A stretch of 64,000 nt of DNA from Bufo bufo (Eukaryota > Chordata > Amphibia > Anura > Bufonidae). Shown piece after piece: positions 10,235 to 21,240 of this stretch. The stretch covers positions 105,760,220-105,824,219 of the forward strand of contig NC_053392.1 in NCBI RefSeq assembly GCF_905171765.1, written 5' to 3'. The notes below the pieces were generated by a model, which worked only from the letters and a program-made list of their open reading frames with translations, was not told the origin of the DNA and made no database searches. Position 1 is the stretch's first letter; each line of letters begins with the position of its first letter. The translations under genes were made by a program, and so were the position numbers.

Positions 10235-10468
10235 GGAATGCCTCACTAGCTTAGCAGTTTTTGCAGCGTGATTACCTATATAATGTTTTAGGTCATGAAA
10301 CGCGCTGACTGGTGTGGGGAGCGGTCCTGCTGTGTGCTATTTTTGAACTTTGGACACACAACTTTGTTTCTACAGTGGATTTGCTTCTTCTAAGGATCTG
10401 TCCACCGAGGACTAGCACAGGCGGTGAGCTGATCGCATTTATTTATTTTTTTGCACCCATAGAATGTG
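10235..10468. repeat. Possible retroelement 3' fragment with GAAACGCG motif
   Basis: CATGAAACGCGCTGACTGG at about 10296 resembles the GAAACGCGTC core at 40051, followed by about 150 bp of non-coding tail. The upstream half of a hammerhead core is not recognisable. The TTAA foldback at 10469 cuts into its 3' side. Confidence 0.3.
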
Positions 10469-11289
10469 TTAAAGCGAACCTTTCACCTCATTTTCACTTG
10501 TTAAACTAGCCACAGTACCTTATAGATTATATTGAATGTGTTGTTATCCATGTTAGTGCCGCTTTCCTGCGCTTTTTATTCATAAAAAAACCGTCTTATA
10601 AAGTTCTGATTTCTGCTCCAACAGTCAGGCAACAAGTCAAGGGGGTATCCCTTCCCTCTCCTCTGGCCGTACCTCCCCTGCCCTAACGCCGCCTCTATGC
10701 TTTGTGATTGACAGCCGGCTCAGTCGCCGGGACGGCGCTTCTGAATCCTGCGCATGCGCCGTCCTCCTCATTCGCCGCGCGATCCCGTCTTTCTGGCAGA
10801 CAGAAGCGCGACCATGTAACAGGATCGCGCATGCGCCGTACGCAATGCCTGCCTGTCTGCTCTCCCTCCCGTGCGCGCGCTCCACTATCTTCAGGCTCCA
10901 AGTGCCCCACGTGATCACTGTAGACTTGCCGCAGATTGCAAGCCAGTGATCATCGTAAGCCCCAGAAAGACGGGATCGCGCGGTGAATGAGGAGGACGGC
11001 GCATGCGCAGGATTCAGAAGCGCCGTCCCGGCGACTGAGCCGGCTGTCAATCACAAAGCATAGAGGCGGCGTTAGGGCAGGGGAGGTACGGCCAGAGGAG
11101 AGGGAAGGGCTACCCCCTTGACTTGTTGCCTGACTGTTGGAGCAGAAATCAGAACTTTATAAGACGTTTTTTTTATGAATAAAAAGCGCAGGAAAGCGGC
11201 ACTAACATGGATAACAACACATTCAACATAATCTATAAGGTACTGTGGCTAGTTTAACAAGTGAAAATGAGGTGAAAGGTTCGCTTTAA
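10469..11289. mobile_element. TTAA-flanked foldback element with 328-bp arms
   Basis: TTAA occurs at 10469-10472 and 11286-11289. From these, AAGCGAACCTTTCACCTC runs inward as one arm of an almost perfect inverted repeat: 10469-10796 against 10962-11289. The two arms are equal in length, about 328 bp, with only scattered mismatches. The spacer is 165 bp. TTAA duplications are typical of piggyBac and Kolobok elements. There is no transposase frame, and the superfamily is not determined. Confidence 0.85.
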
Positions 11290-11781
11290 GCCGCCTGCCA
11301 TTTTTTGTACATCTTGCATTTTGTTATAGCAAAGTAATTACAAATTGTCTCTCTTCAATTCTTCACTCTGTAGAGCAGAAACGGGAAAATACACCGCTAC
11401 AAAAAGCACTTTACAGAAATAGTAACACACAAAGCACATGCGTTATTAAAGCTACAAAAAAATACAATGGAGACTTATAAGATAAAAAAAATGAAAAAAA
11501 AAAAAAAAAAACAGACAATGAGGGAAACAAATCAGGTCGAGTGCAACTGAAAAGCAAAAACACAAAAACATGTCACTGACCCCAAAAACCCACCAGTATA
11601 AAAGAAGTCTGCTACATTTCTTATAGCCTTCTATGCAACATCTAGAGATGGCTAAAACACTGCAAAAATGCGCACACAAAAAAAATAAATTCTAAATAAA
11701 ACAAAACATGGCAAATAACTTTCCAAAACCAAACGGATTGATTTACGCAGCATGCTGGCTAGAAAGGAGCGCAGATACCCC
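11290..11781. other. Unassigned AT-rich stretch
   Basis: It contains poly(A) runs near 11491-11510 and no gene-like frame. Nothing else is recognised. Confidence 0.35.
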
Positions 11782-11784
11782 TTA

Positions 11785-12303
11785 GGCTACTTTCACACTA
11801 GTGTCGGGGCTCCGCTTGTGAGCTCCGTTTGAAGGGGCTCACAAGCGGCCCCGAACGCATCCGTCCAGCTACAAATGGATTCTGAGTGGACGCGGATCCG
11901 CTCAGAATGCATAAGTCTGGCAGCGTTCAGCCTCCGCTCCGCAAGCGGACACCTGAACGCTGCAAGCCTCCGTTCAGCCTCCGCTCCGCTTGCAGCGTTC
12001 AGGTGTCCGCCTGGCCGTGCGGAGGCAAACGGATCCGTCCAGACTTACAATGTAAGTCAATGGGGATGGATCCGTTTGAAGTTGACACAATATGGCTCAA
12101 TTTTCAAACGGATCCGTCCCCCATTGACTTTCAGTGTAAAGTCTGGACGGATCCGTCTGAACAACTTTCAGACTTAGAATTTTTTCTAAACTATAATGCA
12201 GACGGATCCGTTCTGAACGGATCCAAACGTCTGCATTATAGGAGCGGATCCGTCTGTGCAGACCCCAGACGGACCCGCTCTGAACGGTAGTGTGAAAGTA
12301 GCC
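11785..12303. mobile_element. Harbinger-like MITE, family A, copy 2
   Basis: GGCTACTTTCACACT and GTGTGAAAGTAGCC form the ends. TTA is duplicated at 11782-11784 and 12304-12306. The interior holds repeated GGATCCGT blocks and a local hairpin at about 11925-12010. Confidence 0.9.
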
Positions 12304-12306
12304 TTA

Positions 12307-12708
12307 AAAGTAGCAAGCAACATGCAGCACAACCAGTCCCACAGGAAGGACACAGCTGTATGCCAGGCGAAGGAGGTGGAAATACTCTGCTGGCACAACA
12401 GGCGATGGCAAGACTGAGCGAGCATTTCTCAGCAAAGGCGCAGAAAAATGGAAAGATCCTGGTGTCTTATTGATCACACAGAATAAAAGGAAAAATGAGG
12501 ACCTGAGGCCTAACCCTCCCTTCTGGAAATGCCATAAATCTCAGGAGGTGCCGGTCCCACCTGTGGGATTGGCACTTATATAAAGAAGGGGGATCTGTTT
12601 TGCACCGCCAGGAATGGGGAGGAGGATGCGCGTGTACAACTCTCTCTATTCGCTGCTATGGGAATAATACATTTACTGTGAATATGCCAGAAATTTGTTA
12701 TGTTCCTT
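12307..12708. other. Unassigned stretch
   Basis: No gene or repeat boundary was recognised between the two flanking elements. Confidence 0.3.
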
Positions 12709-12936
12709 TTAGGGCTCGTTCACATGAAAGTTTTTTGCATTCCGTATACGGGCCGTCTTGAGTTCCGTATGCAGTTGGTATACGGAACCATTCATTTCAA
12801 TGGTTCCGCAAAAAAACTAAAACAAAACGGAATGTACTCAGCATGCATTCCGTTTCCGTATTTCTGCTCCTGAAGATAGAACATGTCCTATTATTGCCCG
12901 CAAATCTCGCTTCGTGGCTCCATTCAGGTCAATGGA

Positions 12937-14090
12937 AGGGCTCCAGATGGCGACCAAAATGGTCGCAAATGCGACCTAGAATTGCTAAATGGTGACAAGA
13001 CTTTGTAGTCTTGTTGGCATTTGCGCCTAGACCCTCCGCTGCTCTGCCGCTTTCACATTACTGACATGGCACGCGCTGCTGTCAGCGCGTGCCATGTTCT
13101 TCTCAACAGCACAGGGGAGAAGGAGGCAGTCCCTCCCCCTGTGCCGCTGCCACCAATGGGCTGATAGCAGGGAGGAGGAGGGGAGGGGCTATGGCCACTG
13201 CGCCACCAATGAATATCATTTATGCTTAATACAAACGCAGGCTGCCATGCGGGTGCCGGACACATCCCATACCCGGCACCCAGCCTCTATGACTGTGCGC
13301 TGCGATCCGCCGCTATTAACCCCCCAGGTGCAGCATCTGAGGGGTTAATAGCGGCGGATCGCAGCGCACAGTCAGAGGCTGGGTGCCAGGTATGGGATAT
13401 GTCCAGCACCCGCATGGCAGCCTGCGTTTGTATTAAGCATAAATGATATTCATTGGTGGCGCAGTGGCCATAGCCCCTCCCCTCCTCCCTGCTATCAGCC
13501 CATTGGTGGCGCAGTGCACCCCTAAGCCCCCCAAAGTATAATCATTGGTGGTGCAGTGCGTCCCCAAGCCCCAAGTATTATCATTGGTGGCAGTTCCGAT
13601 CAGAAAAAAAAAAAAAACACACCAAAATATTAAGTTTAAATCACCCCCTTGCCTAATTTTACATATAAAATATATAAACAATAAAAAAAATTACATATCG
13701 CCACGCCCGAAAAAGTGTGAACTATTACAACATTTAAAACTATCTCCTATGCGGTGAACGCCGTAATAGAAAAAAGACCAAAACGTGCAACGTTACCTTG
13801 TCCCAACAAAAATTAGGTTTGGACTGTTCTATTGTGGTCCAGACGCGCCATAAAATCTGGAATGCACGCAGCTTTTTTTGCGTTTTATTTTTTTCACGTG
13901 GTATCGAGTATCGCAATACTTTTTTATGGTATGGAAATAGAGTCAAAATTTTGGTATCTTGACAACCCTAGGTAAGACGTGTGTTTTTTTTTTATTATTA
14001 TACTTTAATTATATGTATTTTAAGTTTGGCGACTAAAAATTTTTCAGGTTAGGAGCCAATGGCCCCTTGATATTTTTTTGTCTGGAGCCC
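12937..14090. mobile_element. Nested element with AGGGCTCCAGA ends (hAT-like)
   Basis: AGGGCTCCAGA at the left matches TCTGGAGCCC at the right as a 10-bp terminal inverted repeat. The flanks TCAATGGA and TGAATGGG match at 6 of 8 positions, a weak 8-bp duplication. The sibling at 57886 is continuous at this point, which supports an insertion. The interior contains a further element at 13031-13974. Confidence 0.6.
13031..13974. mobile_element. hAT-like element, family H, innermost of a nest, with long palindrome
   Basis: The right end, GGTATCTTGACAACCCTA, matches the end of the family H element at 57128-58666, and the interior is collinear with it. The left terminus (TAGGGTTG...) is missing. 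An inverted repeat at 13149-13510 has arms of about 175 bp centred near 13329. Each arm contains ATTGGTGGCGCAG, as in the hAT elements at 17011 and 50147. Confidence 0.6.
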
Positions 14091-14454
14091 TGAATGGGTC
14101 CGCAAAAAAAAACGGAAAACATACGGAATGTACTCCGTATGTCTTCCGTATGTCTTCCGTATCATTTTTGCGGAACCATCTACTGAAAATGTTATGCCCA
14201 GCCCAATTTTTTCTATGTAATTACTGTATATGCCATACGGAAAAACGGAACGGAAAAATGGAATAAAACTGGAAACACTACTGAAACAAAAAACGTAAAA
14301 ACAGATCCGTTAAAAACGGCCCGCAAAACACTGAAAAAGCCATACGGTAGTGTGAACGAGCCCTTAGGCTGTGTTCACATTTGTGTTGAGGTTTCCGTTG
14401 TGATCCTTCAAAACAAGAGAAAAAGGAAGGGGGGGGGGGGGAACGACACCCAAT

Positions 14455-14757
14455 TTAGTGCTCATGCACACGACAGCAAATTACAGTCCGCAATGCACCT
14501 GCACTGACTGTGGGGCCGCCGCATGCGGATCGTGGACCCATTCACTTGAATGGGGTCCGCAATCCACATTCGACAGTCCGCACCGCAAAAAAGTAGTGCA
14601 TGCACTACTTTTCTGCGGCGCGAAAGTGCAGACAGAAAACCCTGCTTCCGTGGGATTCCAATCCGTGCCTCCGTTACGCACCGCATATGTGATGCGGGGT
14701 GCACATGGCCGGTGCCAGAGTATTGCAGACACGCTGTATGCCGTGTGCATGACCCCC
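14455..14757. mobile_element. MITE, family B, diverged copy
   Basis: CTCATGCACACGAC and GTGTGCATGAC are the ends. Internal blocks GGACCCATTCACTTGAATGG and AAGTAGTGCATGCACTACTTTT are shared with the copy at 37650. The termini have mutated, so the target duplication is unclear. Confidence 0.65.
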
Positions 14758-14994
14758 TACTTTAAGCATCAGTTGTGCTCAGTTTTCATCAGTTCTGTCA
14801 TGGATTCAGTTTTTTTTTTTTTCCTACATTCTTCTGACAGATCAGAGAAAGGGAAAGCTCAACAAAATAGCTAAAAACCCTCCTGGGCTAGGACTAACTT
14901 CCCGATGCGGCGATTGGGGAAGGATGTCCTTCGTATTAGAGCTGCAGTTCCTATAAGGGTCTGCAGGTGGCCTGTACTAATTAAGGCTTCTTTC

Positions 14995-15428
14995 ACACTG
15001 GCGTTTCTGGGTCCGCTGGTGAGATCCGTCATGAGCTCTCACAAGCGGCCCAAAACGGATCAGTTCAGCCCCAATGCATTCTGAATGGATAAGGATCTGT
15101 TCAGAATGCATCAATTTGGCTGCGTTTGGTTTCTGTTACGTTTTTTTAGACGGTCACTAAAACGCAGCTTGCAGCGTTTTGGTGACCGTCAGGCTCCGCA
15201 TAGTCAGACGGATCCGTCAAGACTTACAATGTAAGTCAATAGTGACGGATCAGTTTTTCACTGACAATATGGTGCAATTGAAAACCGTTTTGACGTACTT
15301 TTTTTTTTTTTGAATGAATAATGCAAACGGATCTGTTATTAACAGATACAATCGTTTGCATTATTCGTGCGCATCCGTCCCTGCAGATACAAGACGGATC
15401 CGCACCAAACGCGAGTGTGAAAGTAGCC
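14995..15428. mobile_element. Harbinger-like MITE, family A, copy 3
   Basis: The left end is GGCTTCTTTCACACT and the right end GTGTGAAAGTAGCC. The left flank is TAA and the right flank TTA, so the duplication is not exact. The interior has GGATCCGT repeats and a hairpin around AAAACGCAGCTTGCAGCGTTTT. Confidence 0.85.
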
Positions 15429-15431
15429 TTA

Positions 15432-15519
15432 GGATAAAACTGATCAGTTCTTTTCCGGTATTGAGCCCCTAGGACGGAACTCAATGCTGGAAAAGTTTAA
15501 CGCAAGAGTGAAAGTACCC
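15432..15519. repeat. Right-end fragment of family C element
   Basis: CTGATCAGTTCTTTTCCGGT, TATTGAGCCC and GACGGAACTCAATGC, with the end GAGTGAAAGTACCCC, match the right ends at 34400-34545 and 56450-56531. Only the last ~90 bp are present, abutting copy 3 of family A. Confidence 0.6.
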
Positions 15520-15529
15520 CAAGTATAAA

Positions 15530-15959
15530 ACTATTCATCTCATACGGCGAATGACGTATTTTATTATCGCTTCACTTACCACAAAAAATTGGAATAAAAT
15601 GTGATCACAAAGTCTCCAATATCAATAAAAACTATAGAACGTGCTGCAAAAAATGACCCCCCCCCCCCCCCAGCTCAGTATGTGGTTTAAAATATGGCGA
15701 TGGGGAAATATATATATATTTTTTTTTTTCCCCCAATTCCAACCCATTTGGATTTTTTTTCCCCCACTACATTGTTTGCAATGTTAAATGATGGCATTAG
15801 AAAGTACAACTTGTCCCGCAAAAGAAACAGCCCTCATATGGCTATATGAATGGAAAAATAAAAAATGTATGGCCCTGTGAATAGGGAAGAAAAATGCAAA
15901 CGCAAAAAAAAAAAAGAAAAATGAAGAAAAAAAATAAAATCTGGTGCTCAAGGGGTTAA
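15530..15959. repeat. AT-rich repeat ending AAGGGGTTAA (family I fragment)
   Basis: The block ends in CAAGGGGTTAA, the complement of the start of the repeat at 63922 (TTAACCCCTTAAGG). Preceding runs such as CTGCAAAAAATGACCCC are low-complexity. No coding frame is present. Confidence 0.4.
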
Positions 15960-16903
15960 ATACATTCTGCATTGCACATTAATTCACAGAAAATGTCAGG
16001 AATTGTATTCCACTAAACATGGTTTTAGTTCTCGCTAAGTAGCCCAATTACATAGATGATAGTAAGAAAAAGCCCGACGTTACCATTTTACTGCAGGAAA
16101 TTTATTACTAAATCACAGGCCGTTTATGAAGGAGTCGGAGCGTGAGAGTATGCAGGAGTCGGAACAGCCCGAAATGTCTAGCAGAGAAGCAAAATCCAAA
16201 CTAATAGTGGATCCGGCTATATTACTTGGTTTGTGGGCACCTCAGAAGGCTCCAGATTAGAGGCAGAGGCCACACACAGACTTGCTTGAGACTCTTGAAC
16301 GAAGAGCTGCGCATTGCCCGCCAGCCCTGAGAACCGCGGCCAGTCAGCGCACATTTCTTGTGATTACTAGAGCGCTTATTCCCACCGATCAGTGTCAATT
16401 ACAGAGACAAGTTCTTCATTTACTCCATCCTAGGACAAAGGTGTCCTTTCATTTACGTTTCACAGATTCTATATTTAATTTTGCTTCAAAAAGTCTAACC
16501 CAATTTGCTTCACGCCACGTGAAATGCGTTGGAGCGCCGCTCCCCAGAGAATGGGCTCACACTTCCAGACGCAGCTCGTCAGGATTAGAAACGTACAGCA
16601 CCTGACTCCACGTTTTCTGGTCCAATGTGAGCACATACAGTAGGAACCTCTCATTTTCAAGTCCCATCCAGCACTGCAGTAAAATCCACACTTGATTAAT
16701 ATAGCGCGCACATCACAGAAGATTAAAATCTAAACACAGCTTGCGCGTTTCAGCATACCATCACTCTACCGCATTGTGTTATGCCCAAACGCGCAGGTTT
16801 TAGATGTGTGAACTACATTAACAAACATTAGATTTCATGACAGTGCTAGATTCCATCTATGTCAGGTGTCCGACCCGGATAATGTGCGTGCTACAAGGAC
16901 ATG
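15960..16903. other. Mostly unassigned stretch
   Basis: A 44-codon frame at 16126-16260 contains GAGTCGGAG-type blocks that may come from a decayed hAT, so I do not call it a gene. The rest shows no recognised repeat ends, RNA or coding domain. Confidence 0.35.
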
Positions 16904-18661
16904 GGCCCCTTTCACAAGGGAGAGAATTCCGCGCAGGTGCAATGCGTGAGGTGAACGCATTGCACCCGCACTGAATCAGGACCCATTCACTTCAATGGGG
17001 CTGTTCAGATTAGGGATCGACCCCGATAATCTGTGAACTTTCAGGCCGACAGCCGATAATTTATACCGATATTCTGTGAATTTTCATTTTTGAAAAAAAA
17101 AATAAAAATTCCTACACAAATCTGCTGAAAATTAATATGTTTATTGTTAACATGTAGTTTTTTTTTTGTAAATCTTTCTTTTTCATTTATAATTAATATT
17201 TTGGTGTGTTTTTTTTTTTTACTATTAGCCCCCTTAGGGACTAGAGCCCTTGTCCTATTTACCCTGATAGATCTCTATCAGGGTGAATAGGACCTCAAAC
17301 TATCCCTGCTGCCCTGTGCATAATGCACACAGCAGCAGGGAGCCGACTATGGCAGCCAGGGCTTCAATAGCGTCCTGGCTGCCATGGTGACCGATCGGAG
17401 CCCCAGGATTACACTGCTGGGGCTCCAATCAGAACTTCCACTGAGGAGGAGGGGAGAGGGGACCCTGTGGCCACTGCCACCAACAATTAATACTGGGGGG
17501 CTTGGGTGGAGGGGCGCACAGCACCACCAATGATTCATACTGGGGTTGGGGGCGCACTGCACCACCAATGTTTTAATACTGGGGTTTTGGGGGGGGGGGG
17601 GGGCACTGCGCTAGCTGCATAATCACCTAGCCGGCGCCCGACCTCTATTAGCGGTAGCTGCGATCGGCGGTAGTTAACCCCTCCGGCTATGTGATTCTGC
17701 AGCCAGCACCCGCCTCCTGTATATGAATTAATGAGAGAGGTATCTTCATTGGTGGCGCAGTGGCCATAGCCCCGCCCCTCCTCCTGACCCTTCTCTCATT
17801 GGCGGCAGCACAGGGGGAGGGAGACACTGCTTCCTTCTCCCCTGTGCTGCTGAGGGAACACGGAGAGAGCTGTCAGCAGCGTGATCTGTGTTCCCAATAC
17901 GTTATCGGTATATCGGCAAAATAGATGCCGATAACGTTCAAAATCCTGAATATCGGCCGATATCGGTAAAACCGATAATCGGTCGATCCCTAGTTCAGAT
18001 GAGCGGTGATTTTCACGCATCACTTGTTTTTCACGCAACGCAGGCTCCATACAAATGAATAATGATGAGTGAAAATCGCAATGCGGTGTGATTTTCACGC
18101 ATGGTTGCTAGGAGATGATAGGGATGAGCAACCCCATTAAAGTCTATTCACTGTATTATTTTCCCTTATAATATGGTTATAAGGGAAAATAATAGCATTC
18201 TTAATATAGAATGCTTACTATCTTCATTCAGCAGGACCTGCGCAGACATCACCGCGCTCTCCACGTCAAAGGTCCTTTTGCAGGTCCTGAAAGAAGACGA
18301 TGCCGGCTGCGCGAACAACAGGATGAGGTGAGTTAATTTTTTTTAACCCCTAAAGCCACATTTTAGTAAGCATTCTGTATTAAGAATGCTATTATTTTCC
18401 CTTACAACCATATTATAAGGGAAAATAATAAAATCTACATAACACCGAACCCAAATCCGAACTTCAGTGAAGTAGTTTGGGTCTGGGTACCACAATCAGT
18501 TTTTTCTCACGCGCATGCAAAACGCATTGCACTCGCGCAGAAAAAAAAACTGAGCAACGCAATCAAAACTGACTGAAATTGCGTACGCACTCGCACGATT
18601 TTCCCTGATCACAGACACAACACGTCTGGACCTAATCTGGACACGCTCGTCTGCAAGGGGC
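16904..18661. mobile_element. Harbinger-like element, family F, split by a hAT
   Basis: The left part starts GGCCCCTTTCACAAGGG and the right part ends CTCGTCTGCAAGGGGC. Both parts match the uninterrupted copies at 23908-24581 and 61642-62566. Internal marks are GTGAGGTGAACGCATTGCAC, TTTTCCCTTATAA and GTGAAAATCGCA. The insertion 17011-17992 separates them. The outer 3-bp duplication is not clear. Confidence 0.75.
17011..17992. mobile_element. hAT non-autonomous element (TAGGGATCGACC family)
   Basis: The ends are TAGGGATCGACCCCGATAA and TTATCGG-type repeats ending GGTCGATCCCTA. The 8-bp duplication GTTCAGAT is exact at 17003-17010 and 17993-18000, proving insertion into the family F host. The interior holds CACTGCGCCACCAAT-type blocks and a CAGCCAGGGCTTC hairpin. 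Related copies are at 35104, 41584 and 50147. Confidence 0.95.
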
Positions 18662-19270
18662 AATACACAGGATTGCCGGGCGAGCCGATCCAGGTCCTTT
18701 CTGATTTCTTTAAATTTTCTACATATTGTATTTGTTTCATTGTATATGTCAGATGGAAGTTTTGTTCCCCCAAATTTTTTATTGCAATATGGGATAAAAA
18801 TTAAATAAAAACAAATATAAATTGCTGTTGGTTTTTTAGCAAAAACTTTGCTGCTTTTCAGCCTGTATGCATCAGACAAGCTCCATGACGGCTTGACTTG
18901 TATTATCCGTCTTTCTCTGCTCTCCTGAAAGCAAACCAAAGTAAAAAAACAAACAAATAGAAATAGAAAGCAGGGGGGGGGGGGGGGGGGGCAGCTTTAT
19001 GAGAGTTCAGGAGAGCAGACATAAGGGACACAGAATGAGAGCTTGTTTGACAGATTTCACACTAAATAGGACGGATCATATGGCAAAGGATGAGAATACA
19101 TGTGGGCTGCTGAAAAGAAAAGATTTTAATAAAAAAACATATAATAATAATTGCAAGGTTAACTTTTCTCCCATAATATAGCCAAAAAAATTCCCTAAAA
19201 GCATCCATAGCCTTTAGAGAGGATTTCCACACAAACAGTCCTTTTCTAGCCATAGTTAATTTTTTTAACT

Positions 19271-19304
<34 letters not shown>

Positions 19305-19721
19305 ACACAGAGGTTGTCCAGACTATCCACAAAAAAAAAAAAAAACTCATCTATTCACATCCTAGTGCTATGTCCTGTGACCACTGCCTCCAATCACTGG
19401 TCTCAGCGGTCACATGTGTAACATGTCACTAGCAGCAGAGGCCGCATAATGCTTGTACAGGCGTCAGAACAAGCAATTTTACTCTTTGCAGAGTGCTCCG
19501 ACAGGCACAGCAATAATACCGGTGCCCAAGTGCACCAAGCCGGTGGCAAGTAAGGAACTTGTTGTCACTAAAGCTTAAATGCAAAATGACAGAACTGTAC
19601 TTAATTTCTGTGTAACTGGAGTATGGACTGGGCTCGAGCTAAGCCTGTTTCATACCCGGTGGTTGCTGGATGTATAATACATCAAACAGCGCACTGCGGT
19701 GACCGGAATCAGAGATAATTG
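18662..19721. other. Unassigned stretch with simple repeats
   Basis: It contains a G run at about 18973-18991 and an alternating TA tract at 19273-19302. A 147-codon frame on the minus strand (18496-18939) overlaps the family F element and shows no recognisable domain. Confidence 0.4.
19273..19302. repeat. (TA)n microsatellite
   Basis: About 15 TA dinucleotides are flanked by poly(T)/poly(A). It is a simple repeat. Confidence 0.97.
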
Positions 19722-19870
19722 GAGTATTGTGCTCAGTACTGGAGACCATATCTCCAGAAGGATAGTGATACTTTGGAGAGAGTTCAGAGAAGAGCTACTA
19801 AACTAGTACATGGATAGCAGGATAAAAAACTTACCAGGAAAGGTTAAAGGACCTTAAAGGGGTTGTCCGG
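19722..19870 (+). pseudogene. LINE reverse transcriptase C-terminal fragment
   Basis: The + frame from 19722 encodes [20 protein letters not shown] and then [11 protein letters not shown]. This is the segment that follows the reverse transcriptase fingers and palm in CR1/L2/Rex1-type LINEs (jockey group). A stop follows HG, and the sequence decays within 40 bp. The copy is truncated on both sides and is abutted by a TTAA-associated repeat. Confidence 0.8.
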
Positions 19871-19986
19871 GTTCAGAGCTGAACCCGGACATCCCCCCAT
19901 TTTCCCCCTGGCAGCCCCCCTAAATTGCGCAGGGCAAAGGCATTTTTAGGAGTACAGTTTTTTTTCAAGATTTTTTTATTATCTTG

Positions 19987-20278
19987 GGCTACTTTCACAC
20001 TAGCGTTTCTGCTGGATCCGGCAGGGTTCAGCCAAAACGCTTCCGTTACTGATAATACAACCGTCTGCATCCGTTATGAACGGATCCATTTGTATTATCT
20101 GTAACATTGCCAAGACGGATAAGTTTTCTATTGTGGCAGAGAAAACTGATCCGTCCCCATTGACTTGCATTGGGGGTTATGCCAACTCAGTCTTGCTCCG
20201 CATCCCAGGACGGAAAACAAAATACAACATGTTGCGGTTTGCTCTCCGGTATGGGAACGCAGGTGTAACTACAAGCCG
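19987..20278. mobile_element. Harbinger-like MITE, family A, degenerate copy
   Basis: GGGCTACTTTCACACTAGCG begins it. Interior GGATCC blocks (ACGGATCCATTTGTATTATC) match the copies at 54274 and 59826. The right end is decayed, with GCAGGTGTAACTACAAGCC as a possible remnant. Confidence 0.6.
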
Positions 20279-20306
20279 TCCCATTCACTTCAATTGGACG
20301 GCTCCT

Positions 20307-20459
20307 TCCTATACATCAGGGCTGGCCAACCTGCAGCCCTCCAGCTGTTGTAAAACTACAATTCCCACCATGCCCTGCTGTAGGCTGCCTGGGCATGCTG
20401 GGAGTTGTAGTTTCGCAACAGCTGGAGAGCCGCAGGTTGGCCAGCCCTGATGTATAGGA
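20307..20459. mobile_element. Palindromic hAT MITE (CAGGG...CCCTG family)
   Basis: CAGGGCTGGCCAACCTGCAG and its complement at the right, with CCAGCTGTTG and AACTACAATTCCCA inside, make a near-perfect hairpin. Sister copies at 22373 and 45516 have exact 8-bp duplications. Here the flanks CTATACAT and ATGTATAG are inverted and not direct, so the palindrome extends past the usual termini. Confidence 0.85.
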
Positions 20460-20524
20460 ACCACTGTGATGTTGGCAGCGAGCAGGTAAACCGTGAAGAG
20501 AAGGCTACCCTTGCACCGCGCGCG

Positions 20525-20640
20525 GTCTTCTCTTCAACTAGCTGATGTCAGGCGTCCGACCCCCACCGATCTGATATTGATGACTTATCCTGAGGATAGG
20601 TCATCAATAAAAAAAATCTCAGAAAAACCCTTTAAGCATC
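20525..20640. repeat. Family J fragment
   Basis: CGTCCGACCCCCACCGATCT, then TGATGACTTATCCTGAGGAT, and an end in AACCCTTTAA are typical of the family J copies listed at 51978 and 32475. Confidence 0.6.
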
Positions 20641-20954
20641 TTTTCTTATGACCATGTTGGGCCACTCCTCTATTACTCCTGCTTGACGCTCCTGAATAAA
20701 GGTACAACTGCGTGTTACCAGTTGGGGGGGGGGGCTCTGCACAGTTTTCCACGGGCAGCACTGATCAGATAACTTCAGACCCCCTGCCCCCCCCCCCCCC
20801 CCCCCCCAAACTAGTAAAATACACTGGTACCTTTATTCATAAACTTCTCGCGTGAATATTAGAGGAACGGCACAACATGAGAGTTGCAAGAAAACATGCT
20901 CCATAATAGACATTTCACGTGGAGTACTATTACTCAGTACACCAGACATGTCAG

Positions 20955-21240
20955 GAGGTTGCCTGAGATTTTGATATTGATGGTCTATCCACAGGATTGG
21001 CGGGGGTCCGATCCTGTCTGAAGAGACTGATGCTCCAGGCTTCCTAGGCCGGTGACACCACGACATGGCCCGGGCGCAGCTCAGTCCAATTCAAATGAAT
21101 GGGCCTGGGCTGGAATACCAAGCACAACTGCTATATAATGGACGGTGCTGGGCTTGGTAAGCTGGGTGGAGGCCTCCCAAAACAGCTGATCTGATACTTA
21201 GGAAAGGTCATCAATATTTAACACCCAGGAGACCCCTTTA
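20955..21240. repeat. Family J copy
   Basis: GATATTGATGGTCTATCC, GGGGGTCCGATCCTG, GAATGGGCCTGGGCTG, AATACCAAGCACA and AGACCCCTTTAA follow the order seen at 51978-52262. It has no coding capacity. Confidence 0.6.

Larger units (their letters stand above)
12712..14363. mobile_element. Harbinger-like element, family G, hosting nested insertions
   Basis: The left end GGGCTCGTTCACATGAAAG and right end GTGTGAACGAGCCC are flanked by TTA (12709-12711 and 14364-14366). Sequence just inside each end (CATTCCGTATACGG, GGAATGTACTC, CCATACGG) matches the uninterrupted relative at 57886-58289. Comparison with that relative shows that 12937-14090 is a later insertion. Confidence 0.8.

Noticed and set aside
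10296..10330. GAAACGCG motif as a second hammerhead
   Set aside because: The CUGANGA half is absent. Only a weak hairpin precedes it, so it is listed only as a possible fragment.
16126..16260. 44-codon frame with Glu/Ser-rich start
   Set aside because: GGAGTCGGAG-type blocks look like a decayed repeat. No splice sites or domain support a gene.
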